Shown piece after piece: positions 1 to 7,864 of a stretch of DNA of 10,910 nucleotides (positions are counted from its first letter, which is position 1; the number at the start of each line of letters is the position of its first letter). The stretch spans positions 1-10,910 of the forward strand of contig CANJKQ010000008.1 in the NCBI GenBank assembly GCA_947474905.1. The letters are read 5' to 3'. The stretch is from Pseudomonadota bacterium. Lineage in GTDB: Bacteria; Pseudomonadota; Alphaproteobacteria; Sphingomonadales; Sphingomonadaceae. Below the pieces are notes generated by a model. The model worked only from the letters and a program-made list of their open reading frames with translations, ran no database searches and had not been told where the DNA came from. Both the position numbers and the translations under genes were made by a program.

Positions 1-22
1 AGATATTCTGGTAATAGGCCAT
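1..22 (-). CDS. pufM: Reaction centre M subunit, 5' end only (truncated by window edge)
   Basis: Only the first seven codons and one base are present, reading MAYYQNI from the ATG at 22-20. This N-terminus is typical of the photosynthetic reaction centre M subunit, and the gene lies where pufM is expected, directly after pufL on the same strand. A strong purine-rich ribosome-binding site (GGGGGAGG) lies 7 nt upstream of the ATG. PufM pairs with PufL in the inner membrane to hold the bacteriochlorophyll special pair, bacteriopheophytins, quinones and iron. The gap to the pufL stop is 95 nt, longer than the very short pufL-pufM gap I recall from Rhodobacter. The identification rests on a short peptide plus context. 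Confidence 0.85.
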
Positions 23-117
23 CGCCCGCCCTCCCCCCGGTCGTCCGCACGGTTCATGCGGCGCCGGCCTGGATCATTGGTATCGGTTCGCCCGATTCTC
101 GGCGGGCGACGGGTTTC

Positions 118-957
118 TCAGCGCCAGACCGGCAGGTTGAGCCACCAGGTCCACCATTCCGGCCAACCGCGTGTCCACACCGGCCCTGAAATCACGATGC
201 ACACCGCGCTCCAGAAGCCGGCGTTGAGCGCGAGCAGCAGCCCGAGCCGGTGAACACCCAGCGTGCCGATCGAATAGCCGATCGTGTCGCGGAAGAACGC
301 GTCCTCATATTCGGGCGACTTCACTTCGCCCCGAGTCCCCGTTGAGTCTCGGGGCGGGTTGACCGCCGACAGGATGAGGCCGCCGTGCAGCGCGAGTGCC
401 AGCGTGGTGGTGAAGAAGAAGCTCACCGCCAGCATGTGCGCCGGGTTGTAGTGGAAATGGAGATATTGGTAGCCGGTGTTGGACACCCAATCGAGGTGGC
501 TGAAGATGCCGTAGGGGAAGCCCCAATGCCAGGCGCCGAGCAGCAACGGGCGGATCACCACCAGCGTCACATAGGCCAGGATCGCGAAGCCGAAGGCGAT
601 GGGCACATGATAGCCCATGCCAAGCTTGCGACAGATTTCCACCTCGCGCAGCGCCCAGGACACAAACGCCCCGATCGCGCAGATGGTGATGATCTGCCAG
701 AAGCCGCCTTCCTTAAGCGGCGCCAGCCCCAGGCCATATTTCAGGTCAGGCGGCGCGATCGAGATCAGCCAGGGGTCCCAGGTGGGGCCCTGCGATGCGG
801 CATAAAAAATGAGCAGCGTGCCCAACAGCGCGCACAGCGCGGTGGTGACGCCGAAAAAGCCCACATAAAAGGGCCCGACCCAGAAATCGAAGAGGTCGCC
901 GCCGATCAGCGTCCCACCCCGGACCCGATATTTTCGCTCGAAGCTCAAGAGCGCCAT
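118..957 (-). CDS. pufL: Photosynthetic reaction centre L subunit
   Basis: The 279-residue protein starts [10 protein letters not shown] and has five hydrophobic membrane helices. It is the L subunit of the type II (quinone) reaction centre in the inner membrane. Ligand histidines are all present: H154 (FSHLDW), H169 and H174 (LHFHYNPAH) near the bacteriochlorophylls, and H191 (ALHGG) and H236 (LGVHR) for the non-haem iron. Counting Met1, they match Rhodobacter L153, L168, L173, L190 and L230, except that the last is shifted by five extra residues. QB-pocket residues are kept as E218, D219 and S229, equivalent to L212, L213 and L223. The extra residues lie in the loop [11 protein letters not shown] (about 202-212) before the QB site. 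A GGAGAG ribosome-binding site lies 6 nt before the ATG. The gene follows pufA and precedes pufM in the puf operon. Confidence 0.97.
   Translation of the reverse strand: MALLSFERKYRVRGGTLIGGDLFDFWVGPFYVGFFGVTTALCALLGTLLIFYAASQGPTWDPWLISIAPPDLKYGLGLAPLKEGGFWQIITICAIGAFVSWALREVEICRKLGMGYHVPIAFGFAILAYVTLVVIRPLLLGAWHWGFPYGIFSHLDWVSNTGYQYLHFHYNPAHMLAVSFFFTTTLALALHGGLILSAVNPPRDSTGTRGEVKSPEYEDAFFRDTIGYSIGTLGVHRLGLLLALNAGFWSAVCIVISGPVWTRGWPEWWTWWLNLPVWR
328..355. repeat. Inverted repeat inside pufL
   Basis: The 8-bp arms GCCCCGAG (328-335) and CTCGGGGC (348-355) are perfect inverse complements around a 12-nt loop. They lie within codons for the PufL loop [13 protein letters not shown], exactly where the protein is five residues longer than Rhodobacter PufL. 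The inverted repeat is directly visible; whether it is a trace of an insertion or forms an mRNA hairpin is inference. Confidence 0.7.
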
Positions 958-1035
958 GGCTGTCTCTCCGTGCTTTCCGTGTCTCCCCGCCAGGGCCGAA
1001 TGACCCGGACGGATGTGAAATCATGCGCCTGAGCC

Positions 1036-1064
1036 GGGGCGGGTCGCTGTCGCGGGCCCGCCCC
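1036..1064 (-). promoter_or_regulatory. Intercistronic hairpin between pufA and pufL
   Basis: A GC-only 8-bp perfect stem (1036-1043 pairing with 1057-1064) with a 13-nt loop lies in the 158-nt gap between the pufA stop and the pufL start. There is no T run after it on the minus strand, so it does not look like a full intrinsic terminator. In Rhodobacter a hairpin at this position protects the 3' end of the pufBA mRNA segment, which raises LH1 antenna relative to reaction centre. The same role is inferred here from position and shape. Confidence 0.75.
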
Positions 1065-1115
1065 AAACTCAAACTAGTGCCGCGCTGTTCGCAGACGCGG
1101 CGGTCGACGGCCCTG

Positions 1116-1301
1116 TTAGGACGCCGAAGGCGCGGCCGGCGCCGTGACGGCCGCCGTCGCGGTCTTGTGACCGCCATCCAGCCAATTGTACCGATCGGGG
1201 CTGAGCAGAATGAAATGGATCAGCAGCGCAAGGACAAACAGGAAAATGGCAAGCGCGACCAGCGTGCGACGCGGGTCGAAAATCATCCAAAGTCTCCACA
1301 T
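1116..1301 (-). CDS. pufA: Light-harvesting 1 (LH1) alpha polypeptide
   Basis: This 61-residue single-span membrane protein starts [13 protein letters not shown], the standard LH1 alpha N-terminus. The hydrophobic helix runs from about residue 13 to 34. H29 (LALLIHF) is the expected magnesium ligand of bacteriochlorophyll a. The segment after the helix, DRYNWLDG, is also typical. The C-terminal tail (about 45-61) is rich in Ala, Thr and Pro, as in several LH1 alpha precursors that are trimmed after synthesis; trimming here is inference. An AAAGGAG ribosome-binding site lies 8 nt before the ATG. The gene lies 39 nt after pufB. Its product pairs with PufB to form the ring around the reaction centre. 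Confidence 0.96.
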   Translation of the reverse strand: MWRLWMIFDPRRTLVALAIFLFVLALLIHFILLSPDRYNWLDGGHKTATAAVTAPAAPSAS

Positions 1302-1340
1302 GGCGTGGGCTCCTTTGCTATTGTTCGAAAATCTGGCGGG

Positions 1341-1496
1341 TTATTGGCCCAGCCAGGGCTTCCAGAACCACACCAGAATGTGGGCAAAAACGGCGATCAA
1401 CGTGAACAGGCCGAAGCTGCCCATGAAGATCTTGTGGAATTCTTTGGCTTCGTCGGGCGTAAGGTACGTGCCCGGACCCATCCTTTCATCACTCAT
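1341..1496 (-). CDS. pufB: Light-harvesting 1 (LH1) beta polypeptide
   Basis: The 51-residue product starts [20 protein letters not shown]. The reading frame is open further upstream to 1577, but that segment is Arg/Pro-rich and unlike the family, and AAGGA lies 8 nt before the ATG at 1496. A polar N-terminal segment is followed by one membrane helix (about 25-44). H39 (FAHILVW) is the expected bacteriochlorophyll ligand, and H21 (EFHKIF) is the second conserved histidine. The aromatic end FWKPWLGQ is typical of LH1 beta. It is the first puf gene, 144 nt after bchZ. I found no pufQ-like ORF in that gap. Confidence 0.96.
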   Translation of the reverse strand: MSDERMGPGTYLTPDEAKEFHKIFMGSFGLFTLIAVFAHILVWFWKPWLGQ

Positions 1497-1640
1497 ATCA
1501 AGGTTCCTTCGTCTTGATCGACCCGACGAGATCCGGCGCGCGGCACGCGTCCCCCGGGGGCATCCAGGCGGCACCATCGCCGCAAGGATTGGTTGTCGCA
1601 GCCGGCGCGGGGCCGGTGCGGAATTGGGTGGAGGCGCGGA

Positions 1641-3086
1641 TCATCCGCCCCTCGCTTCATCGATGGCGAGCGCCAGGCGCTGGCAAGTGACCACATCCTC
1701 GCCAGCGCGGCGCGCGGCACGCTCGGCGGCGTCGCGGATGCGCTTGGCGACCGAAATGCGGATCAGCACCGGCTCGCGCTCCAGCGCGCGATCGAGCTCG
1801 GCCTTGGCGGCGTCCTCCCAGCCGATATCGCGCTCGCCGCGCGCTGGTGTCGGCTCGACCCGGTCGAGCTGGCCCGCCAGCGGCAGGATGTGGAACAGCG
1901 CGTCGAACAGCGCATTCACCACTTCCTGGATCAGATAGGTCGCGCCGGCATAGCCCATGAACGGCGTGCCGGTGTGGCGACGGATCACCGCACCGGGGAA
2001 GCTTGCCGGGATATACACCCCGCGACCGCCCGCCTCGGCCAGATACATCCGTTCATTATAGCTGCCGAACAGGATGAGCGGCGGGTTGTCGCGGATCATG
2101 TCGCGGACGGTGACGTTGTCGGGTTTGACGCCTGCCGAGCGGTTGACCGCAAAATGGCAGGGCAGGCCCATATCCTCTTCGAGGAAGTGGCGGATGCCCC
2201 TCGCATAGGTTTCGGTGGCGACGATACCGAAGCTTGCGGTACCGAAGAAATCCTGCGTGACCGAGCGCCACAAGTCCCAGAGCGGCTTGATCGTGGTGTG
2301 CTTCTCGCGCTCGATGAACGGTTCGGGATCAAGGCCCGTCAGCTCGCCCAGCGTGCGCAGGAAAAGCGTGGTCGATTCAAGCCCGATTGGCGCCTGCAGA
2401 TAGGGCCGCTCGAGCGCCTCGCACAGCCCGCGCCCGAATTCGCGATAAAGGCAGATGTTAACGTGCGCGTTGGTCAGCTTCTTCACATCGGCGAGATGGC
2501 TGCCCATCGGGAAGACCATGTTGATCTCGGCGCCGATCCCTTCAACCAGACGGCGGATTTCGGCGAGGTCGCTCGGGCAATTGAAGGTGCCGTAGATCGG
2601 GCCGATGATGTTGACGCGGGGCTTGTCGCCGGCCTTCAATTCCTTGGCCGCCGGGATTTTCTTGGTGCCGAACTGCGTCCACAGCCAGGCGAGCGCGCGA
2701 TCGGCCGATTGCCACTGATCCTCGTCAATCGTGCGCGGCAGGAAGCGCTGGATATTGGTGCCCTCGGGCGTCACGCCGCCGCCGATCATCTCGGCAATCG
2801 ATCCGGTCACCACCACGGCGGGCAGATCGGGATCGAGCGTTTTCCAGGCACGCTTCATCGCGCCTTCGGTGCCATCGCGGCCCAGCTCCTGTTCGGAAAG
2901 GCCCGTGACGACGATCGGCAGCTCATGCGGCGGCAGCGCATCAGTGTAATGGAGGACGGAGGTAACCGGCAGATTCTCGCAGCCCACCGGGCCGTCGATG
3001 ATGACCTGCAGGCCCTTGATCGCGGTGAAGGCGTAAACTGCGCCCCAATAACCGCCCGCGCGGTCATGATCGATGATGAGGGTCAT
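1641..3086 (-). CDS. bchZ: Chlorophyllide a oxidoreductase, BchZ subunit
   Basis: The 481-residue protein starts [20 protein letters not shown] and is the NifK-like subunit of chlorophyllide a oxidoreductase. This enzyme reduces the C7-C8 double bond of ring B in bacteriochlorophyll synthesis. C36, in [16 protein letters not shown], matches the single cysteine that BchZ is known to supply to the BchY-BchZ [4Fe-4S] cluster. Further family stretches are [31 protein letters not shown] and [13 protein letters not shown]. The frame is open upstream to 3347, but that segment runs through a palindromic repeat and the end of bchY, so the ATG at 3086 is preferred. No strong ribosome-binding site is visible. 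The nearest purine-rich sequence (GATGACGGA) is largely inside the repeat. The gene lies between bchY and pufB. Confidence 0.96.
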   Translation of the reverse strand: MTLIIDHDRAGGYWGAVYAFTAIKGLQVIIDGPVGCENLPVTSVLHYTDALPPHELPIVVTGLSEQELGRDGTEGAMKRAWKTLDPDLPAVVVTGSIAEMIGGGVTPEGTNIQRFLPRTIDEDQWQSADRALAWLWTQFGTKKIPAAKELKAGDKPRVNIIGPIYGTFNCPSDLAEIRRLVEGIGAEINMVFPMGSHLADVKKLTNAHVNICLYREFGRGLCEALERPYLQAPIGLESTTLFLRTLGELTGLDPEPFIEREKHTTIKPLWDLWRSVTQDFFGTASFGIVATETYARGIRHFLEEDMGLPCHFAVNRSAGVKPDNVTVRDMIRDNPPLILFGSYNERMYLAEAGGRGVYIPASFPGAVIRRHTGTPFMGYAGATYLIQEVVNALFDALFHILPLAGQLDRVEPTPARGERDIGWEDAAKAELDRALEREPVLIRISVAKRIRDAAERAARRAGEDVVTCQRLALAIDEARGG

Positions 3087-3096
3087 GACGCGCGAT

Positions 3097-3179
3097 CCGT
3101 CATCCCAGCGCACGCTAGGATCGCGCGCGGCAAGCGCCCGCGCCAGACTGCCCGACCCCAGCTTTCGCTGGGGTGACGG
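3097..3179. repeat. REP/BIME-like palindromic repeat between bchY and bchZ
   Basis: The 83-bp element has ends that are inverse complements at 13 of 14 positions (CCGTCATCCCAGCG at the left; CCGTCACCCCAGCG read from the right on the minus strand). Each end also folds alone. The right one has a perfect 8-bp stem, ACCCCAGC-TTTC-GCTGGGGT (3155-3174). The left one has a 9-bp stem with one mismatch and a CA loop (3102-3121). The 'CCAGCGAAAGCTGGG' core is a common dispersed intergenic palindrome in sphingomonad genomes (from memory). It fills most of the 109-nt gap and ends 10 nt before the bchZ start codon. Confidence 0.8.
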
Positions 3180-3195
3180 TTGAGAGTAACGCCCC

Positions 3196-4719
3196 TCACG
3201 TCCCCACCGCCTCTGCTGCCTTAGCGGCGGCGATGCGTTGCGCGGCGTATTTGGCCTTGAAGTCGGGGCGATCGACCGGGGTTTCGGTCCACACGCCGGC
3301 GGTTGCGCCATCGCCGACGCCGTCGAAGAACGCGCGCATCCGGTCAAAGCGATCCTTGTTCGCCATCGCGGCGTTGACCACCATCGCCAGGCTGCCCGCG
3401 CCCGCCGGGCCCATCAGCGGCCGCGCGGAAATGAGGTTGGTGAAGTAGAGCGCCGGGATCGCTTTCGACTTGGCGTGCTGCACCACCGGCGTCGTGCCGA
3501 TGGCGAGATCGGGGCCGAATTCTTCGACCGCCGCCAGATCCTGCTCCAGGCTGGCGCGATACTGCACGCGCGTGCCATGCGCCTCCAGCCAGTCGCGATC
3601 GGGGTCGGACCAGACCGTGCGCGGGCAGGCCGTGCCGACATAGGGTACCTCAGCGCCGCTTTCGATCAGCAGCCGCGCGACGAGCAGTTCCGAGCCTTCA
3701 TAGCCCGAGACGGTGATGCGCCCCTTGACCGGCCGCGCGGCGAGCGCCCCGGCGATCGCGGGCAGGAAGCGATCCTTCGCCGCGTCGACTTTCGCCTGCG
3801 CGATGCTGCAAGCCTGGCCGATCGCATCGAGCCAGGCAGCGGTGCCGTCGCGCCCGACCGGTGCTGAGCCGACCACGGTGCGCCCCGCTGCTTCAAACTC
3901 GCGGATACTGGCGGTGTAGAAGGGGTGGATCGCCGCCACTGCCGCGCAATCGAGCGCCGCGTACAGCTCGCGCCATTCGCGCGTGGGGACGACCGGGCCG
4001 GCCGCGAGGCCCAGCGGCTCCAGCATCAAGCCGATGCCGGGTGGGTCAGCCGGGAACATCTCACCCAGGAGAGTCACCGTCGGCCGGTCCGGTCGATGGG
4101 TAGGCTCGGCCACCGGGCCGGCCATTGCTTCCTTGCGCGCATAGCTGAGCATCGCGCCCGCCAGCACATCCTTCGCCTCGGCATGCGTCGGCACGCCAAA
4201 GCCCGGCACATCGATGCCGATCACGCGCACGCCGTTGATCGCGTCGGGCAGCAATTGCAGCGGCACGCCCGAGGCGGTCGGCACGCAGAGATTGGTAACG
4301 ACGATGGTGTCGTAGAGCGCCGGGTCAGCCAGCCCCTCGACCGCTTCCTTGATATCCTCAAACAGCTTGCCGGTGACGAGCGTTTCCGAGCTGAACGGCA
4401 CATAGCCGACACTGCGCCGCGCGCCGTAGAAATGGCTGGTGAAGGTGAGGCCGTAGACGCAGCAGGCGGAGCCCGACAGCACGGTCGCGGTGCGCCGCAT
4501 CCGCAAGCCGACGCGCAGGGACCCGAATGCCGGGCACATGGATTGCGGCTGGTCGTGCGGGCCCTTGGGGTAATCGGCGGCGTAGCGATCGAGCAATTCG
4601 GCCTTGCCCGCCTGCGCCGCCGCTTCGCGCAGCGTGTCGGCGGACGAACAGCCGCCTTCGCTTGCCGAAGCGAGGTCGATCCGGTCGCGATCGCGGGATG
4701 GAGGGGTGATGCCGTCCAT
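3196..4719 (-). CDS. bchY: Chlorophyllide a oxidoreductase, BchY subunit
   Basis: The 507-residue NifD-like subunit of chlorophyllide a oxidoreductase pairs with BchZ to bind chlorophyllide a and takes electrons from BchX. Three cysteines, C62 ([11 protein letters not shown]), C87 (SGSACCVYG) and C145 ([11 protein letters not shown]), are at the same positions I recall for the BchY [4Fe-4S] ligands in Rhodobacter. Other family segments are [19 protein letters not shown] and [20 protein letters not shown]. The ATG at 4719 lies 1 nt after the bchX stop, and only a weak AGG precedes it, so translation is probably coupled to bchX. The length fits the family. The C-terminus is Ala/Lys-rich. Confidence 0.96.
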   Translation of the reverse strand: MDGITPPSRDRDRIDLASASEGGCSSADTLREAAAQAGKAELLDRYAADYPKGPHDQPQSMCPAFGSLRVGLRMRRTATVLSGSACCVYGLTFTSHFYGARRSVGYVPFSSETLVTGKLFEDIKEAVEGLADPALYDTIVVTNLCVPTASGVPLQLLPDAINGVRVIGIDVPGFGVPTHAEAKDVLAGAMLSYARKEAMAGPVAEPTHRPDRPTVTLLGEMFPADPPGIGLMLEPLGLAAGPVVPTREWRELYAALDCAAVAAIHPFYTASIREFEAAGRTVVGSAPVGRDGTAAWLDAIGQACSIAQAKVDAAKDRFLPAIAGALAARPVKGRITVSGYEGSELLVARLLIESGAEVPYVGTACPRTVWSDPDRDWLEAHGTRVQYRASLEQDLAAVEEFGPDLAIGTTPVVQHAKSKAIPALYFTNLISARPLMGPAGAGSLAMVVNAAMANKDRFDRMRAFFDGVGDGATAGVWTETPVDRPDFKAKYAAQRIAAAKAAEAVGT

Positions 4720-4720
4720 C

Positions 4721-5704
4721 CTAGACCTGATCGTACACCACTTCGAGGCTCGGCTTGGGCGCGAAATGCTTGCCGTGCATGTCGGCCTGGGTCGCGGGCA
4801 TCAGCTCGAAATCGGCACCCGTCACATCCGCCGAGAACAAGGCGAGCAGGCCGTCCTGATCGAGCGGGGCGGGGCGCACCGGCGGCGCCTCGGCGACGTT
4901 GAGCGCCAGTTCCTCGAACAGCGGCCCCCATTGCCCATCGGGCCGGCCGATAATCTGGTAGTTGGCGGATTTGCGCCGAATATCCTCGTTCGCCGGGATT
5001 GCGGTGAGCACCGGAATGCCGACCGAACGGGCAAAGGCATGCGCCTCGCCCGTGCCGTCATCCTTGTTGATGATCATGCCGGCGACGCCAACATTGCCGC
5101 CGAGCTTGCGGAAATATTCCACCGCCTTGCAGACATTATTGGCGACGTAGAGCGACTGGAGATCGTTCGAGCCGACGACGATTACCTTCTGGCACATGTC
5201 GCGGGCGATCGGCAGGCCGAAGCCACCGCACACCACGTCGCCCAGAAAATCGAGCAGGACGTAATCAAAGTCCCAATCGTGAAAGCCCAGTTTCTCGAGC
5301 GTCTCAAAGCCGTGGATGATGCCGCGCCCGCCGCAGCCGCGACCGACTTCGGGCCCGCCCAGCTCCATCGCGAAGACGCCGTCGCGCTGGAAGCAGACAT
5401 CGCCGATCGCGACTTCCTCGCCCGCCAGCTTCTTGGCGCTCGACGTTTCGATGATCGACGGTGTCGACTTGCCGCCGAACAACAGGCTGGTCGTGTCCGA
5501 CTTGGGATCGCAGCCGATCAACAGCACGCGCTTACCCTGCTGCGCCATCATGTAGCTGAGGTTGGCGAGCGCGAAGGATTTGCCCGATCCGCCCTTGCCG
5601 TAGATCGCGATGATCTGCGTTTCTTTCTTCACCGGGCCGGTCGGCACGGGGTCAGGCTCCTGCGCGGCTTCATCGCGCAGCGGGCCCGGGTCCAGCATGC
5701 TCAT
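4721..5704 (-). CDS. bchX: Chlorophyllide a oxidoreductase iron protein BchX
   Basis: The 327-residue NifH-like ATPase works as a homodimer and passes electrons, with ATP hydrolysis, to BchY-BchZ. The P-loop GKGGSGKS is at residues 36-43, followed by GCDPKSDTTSLLFGG (64-78). C124 (GRGCGGRG) and C159 (GDVVCGGFG) are the expected ligands of the [4Fe-4S] cluster shared by the two subunits. The frame is open to 5737, but the ATG at 5704 is preferred. It overlaps the bchC stop as ATGA, has a GGAGGGG ribosome-binding site 4 nt upstream, and gives a family-length protein. The first 30 residues, before the ATPase core, are acidic and Pro-rich. Confidence 0.96.
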   Translation of the reverse strand: MSMLDPGPLRDEAAQEPDPVPTGPVKKETQIIAIYGKGGSGKSFALANLSYMMAQQGKRVLLIGCDPKSDTTSLLFGGKSTPSIIETSSAKKLAGEEVAIGDVCFQRDGVFAMELGGPEVGRGCGGRGIIHGFETLEKLGFHDWDFDYVLLDFLGDVVCGGFGLPIARDMCQKVIVVGSNDLQSLYVANNVCKAVEYFRKLGGNVGVAGMIINKDDGTGEAHAFARSVGIPVLTAIPANEDIRRKSANYQIIGRPDGQWGPLFEELALNVAEAPPVRPAPLDQDGLLALFSADVTGADFELMPATQADMHGKHFAPKPSLEVVYDQV

Positions 5705-6627
5705 ACGCCCCTCCAATCGAGAATCATCTTGCGGCAATCGCCGTCTTCAAAGGCGGCCGGATAGGCCTCGACCGCTTCCGTCGCCGGGCGGACATGGCTG
5801 ATGAGACCGCCAAGGCGGAGCGCGCCGACATCGATCAGCGCGCGCGTCCGGGCCAGGTCTTCGGGCGCGAATTCGGCCGAGATGCGCAGCCGCGCCTCAC
5901 GCATGAAGGCGGGCGGAAAGCGGAAAGCGATATGGGTGTAGAACCCCGCCAGCACGATCTCACCCTGTTTGGCGAGATGGCCAACCAGCGTGTCGACGAT
6001 GTCGGCCGCGCCGCTTGCGTCGACGATGGTACGATAATCGCGGCGCTCATCCTCTTCCGGCGCGATGACGCGGTAGCCGACGCCATCCCGCCGGGCGGCG
6101 TTGGTTTCCCAAACGGTCGGCGCCGCGCCGCCGCGCGCCATCGTCATCCGCGCGATCAGGCGACCGAGAACACCGTGACCGATGATCAGCTCGGGCGTAT
6201 CACCACCGGCAACCGCGTGATGCGCGGTCGCGGCCAGCGCCATCAATATGCCGTCCCGCCCGAGCGACTCGGCAACCGCCAGCGCACGATGGGCGGGCAA
6301 GATCACCCGACGCGCGGTGCCACCGAACAAGCTGCGCGCGCCTTCATAACAATTGGCGCCGGGCACAAAGACCCATTCGCCGATCCGCGATTGCGCATCG
6401 CGGCCAGCGTCAACGACGCGGCCGACCGATTCGTACCCCGGCACCAGCGGATAGCCCATGCCCGGAAACGCAGGCATCTGGCCGCTCCACAGCAATTTTT
6501 CGGTGCCCGCGCTGACCCCGCTCCAGGCGATTTCGACAAGCACATCGGTTGCGCCCAAGGGGGCAAGCGTCAGCGGGCGGAGACCGATCCGTCGCGGTGC
6601 GTCGAGAATGACCGCCAGCGTGTCCAA
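5701..6627 (-). CDS. bchC: 3-hydroxyethyl bacteriochlorophyllide a dehydrogenase
   Basis: The 308-residue protein belongs to the medium-chain dehydrogenase family. It oxidises the C3 hydroxyethyl group to acetyl, one of the last steps towards bacteriochlorophyllide a. Family features are WSGVSAGTEKLLWSGQMP (35-52), GYESVGRV (64-71) and a nucleotide-binding turn GHGVLG (150-155). The C-terminus ends MILDWRGV. The start is TTG (6627-6625), supported by GGGGAG 6 nt upstream; the nearby ATG at about 6641 is out of frame. The gene begins the bchCXYZ run and overlaps bchX by 4 nt. A probable PpsR-controlled promoter lies just upstream, and read-through from crtF is likely because no terminator is visible between them. 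Confidence 0.95.
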   Translation of the reverse strand: MDTLAVILDAPRRIGLRPLTLAPLGATDVLVEIAWSGVSAGTEKLLWSGQMPAFPGMGYPLVPGYESVGRVVDAGRDAQSRIGEWVFVPGANCYEGARSLFGGTARRVILPAHRALAVAESLGRDGILMALAATAHHAVAGGDTPELIIGHGVLGRLIARMTMARGGAAPTVWETNAARRDGVGYRVIAPEEDERRDYRTIVDASGAADIVDTLVGHLAKQGEIVLAGFYTHIAFRFPPAFMREARLRISAEFAPEDLARTRALIDVGALRLGGLISHVRPATEAVEAYPAAFEDGDCRKMILDWRGV

Positions 6628-6674
6628 GCTGCGCTCCCCTGCATAAGGCCCGTTTGCCGGGTCTTTCCTGCAGT

Positions 6675-6718
6675 TGTCACATTATCTTTACGTGAAGGTA
6701 TGTCAATCTAAATTGACG
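6675..6718 (-). promoter_or_regulatory. bchC promoter with two tandem PpsR/CrtJ-type operators
   Basis: Two TGT-N12-ACR palindromes lie 8 bp apart. The first is TGTCACATTATCTTTACG (6675-6692) and the second TGTCAATCTAAATTGACG (6701-6718). Each deviates from TGT-N12-ACA only at the last base. On the minus strand TTGACA (6706-6701) is a perfect -35, and 16 bp later TAATGT (6684-6679) is a plausible -10. The palindromes therefore sit on the -35 and the -10. This is the arrangement known for bchC of Rhodobacter capsulatus, where CrtJ binds cooperatively to two sites 8 bp apart. A further TTGAC-N7-GTCAA inverted repeat (6713-6729) partly overlaps the second site. Repression by PpsR under oxygen is inferred. 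Confidence 0.85.
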
Positions 6719-6738
6719 GTCACTGTCAACGCCGCTTG

Positions 6739-7863
6739 TCATCGGGTGGCGACGATCGCCGAGACGGTAAGCGGTATAGCCGTCGGCACGCGCCGGATGC
6801 GGCGAAAGCCGGCGTGATCCAGCATCGCAGCAATCTCGCGATGGCTTCGAGGGCGGCCTGAGCCCATCGCCCAGAGATAGAGGCCGAAATAGGCGTCGCC
6901 CGCCGGTTCTGCGCCGCGCGTCTCGGCCATTGGCTCGGCGATCAGCAGAGAGCCACCGGGCGGCAATGCTGCATGGATGTTGCGCAGCAATTGCCGGGCA
7001 GGATCATCGTCGTGATCGTGCAATACGCGGATCAGCGTGATCAGATCATGGCCAGGCGGCAGGGCGTCGGCGAGAAAATTGCCGCCTGCAATCGCGACTC
7101 GATCGGCGATGCCAGCTTCAGCCAGCGCAGCCTGCGCACGCGCGCCAACGGCGGCCAGATCGAACAGCGTGAAGTCGAGCGTCGGCGCAACCAAAGCAAC
7201 CGCGCGGATGAACCGTCCCTCGCCCCCGCCAACGTCCAGCATGCGCCGGTGCCGACCAAAGCGATAGGCCCGGGTGACATGGTCCGCGATCAGCGCCTGC
7301 GATGCCGCCATCAGCCGGGAATAGGCCGCGACCTGATCGCCATCGCCCTCGCCCGCATGTTCGGCATAGCGCCAATAGGCGGAGAGCTGACCGCCGCCGC
7401 GCGTGCGCAATTGCGCCAGGGGATCGGCGAGATCGGCATAGAGCAGCCGATGATGCGCCACCATCTCGGCAATCCCCGGATTGCCCAGCAACGCTGCGCC
7501 GTCAGCGCCCAGTGCCCAGCGGTTGTCCAGCCGCTCTACCAACCCCAGTGCGGCGGCGGCACGAAGCAGGCGGTCCGCCGCTGCGACCGGCAGGTCGATG
7601 GCCGCCGCCACGGCCTCGGTTGACATCGGCCCCGCCGCCAATCGGGCGAGCAAGCCGCTTTCCAGCGCGGCGGCCAGTGTTTGCGAATAAGTGAACCCCG
7701 CCAGCAGATCAAACAGCGCCCGCGCGCGCCGCCGCGCCACGGGCCGGGTCAGCCAAAGCCCCGCCGCCATCCGCTGAAAGCGCGGGTCAGCCAGCAAGCG
7801 ATTGCGCCAGCCAATCCATTTTTCGCGCCACTGTTCCGCCTGCGCCAAGCACCGCTCCGTCAA
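6739..7863 (-). CDS. crtF: Hydroxyneurosporene O-methyltransferase
   Basis: The 374-residue SAM-dependent methyltransferase turns the 1-hydroxyl of acyclic carotenoids into a methoxy group (spheroidene/spirilloxanthin pathway). The N-terminal part has the CrtF pattern WREKWIGWRNRLLADPRFQR (12-31), then LTRPVARRRARALFDLLAGF. A winged-helix dimerisation domain follows, then the SAM motif LDVGGGEGRF (209-218) and the acidic loop FTLFDL. The stretch VLHDHDDD matches the catalytic-region pattern of this methyltransferase family. The start is uncertain. TTG at 7863 gives the longest frame but has no ribosome-binding site. TTG at 7848 has GGAG 6 nt upstream and would drop five residues. The gene diverges from crtD and reads towards bchC with a 111-nt gap. 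Confidence 0.93.
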   Translation of the reverse strand: MTERCLAQAEQWREKWIGWRNRLLADPRFQRMAAGLWLTRPVARRRARALFDLLAGFTYSQTLAAALESGLLARLAAGPMSTEAVAAAIDLPVAAADRLLRAAAALGLVERLDNRWALGADGAALLGNPGIAEMVAHHRLLYADLADPLAQLRTRGGGQLSAYWRYAEHAGEGDGDQVAAYSRLMAASQALIADHVTRAYRFGRHRRMLDVGGGEGRFIRAVALVAPTLDFTLFDLAAVGARAQAALAEAGIADRVAIAGGNFLADALPPGHDLITLIRVLHDHDDDPARQLLRNIHAALPPGGSLLIAEPMAETRGAEPAGDAYFGLYLWAMGSGRPRSHREIAAMLDHAGFRRIRRVPTAIPLTVSAIVATR

Positions 7864-7864
7864 T

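Noticed and set aside
1551..1560. Perfect palindrome CCCCCGGGGG upstream of pufB as an operator or terminator
   Set aside because: It is short and of a kind expected by chance at this GC content. It has no T run or promoter around it.
1497..1640. Possible pufQ between bchZ and pufB
   Set aside because: The gap is 144 nt. The frame open upstream of pufB gives an Arg/Pro-rich peptide without a membrane segment, so no PufQ-like protein is present.
1593..3176. Long plus-strand ORF of 527 codons antisense to bchZ
   Set aside because: It mirrors bchZ in a high-GC region, is rich in Arg, Ala, Asp and His with no recognisable domain, and bchZ has conserved cluster ligands on the other strand.
3925..4902. 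Plus-strand ORF of 325 codons antisense to bchY and the end of bchX
   Set aside because: It has low-complexity Arg/Ala/His composition and crosses the bchX/bchY boundary, so it is a shadow of the real genes.
4604..5764. Plus-strand ORF of 386 codons antisense to bchX
   Set aside because: No family features, and it lies fully opposite an enzyme with an intact P-loop and cluster cysteines.
5794..6711. Plus-strand ORF of 305 codons antisense to bchC
   Set aside because: Arg/Asp/Ala-rich shadow of bchC; it also runs through the bchC promoter region.
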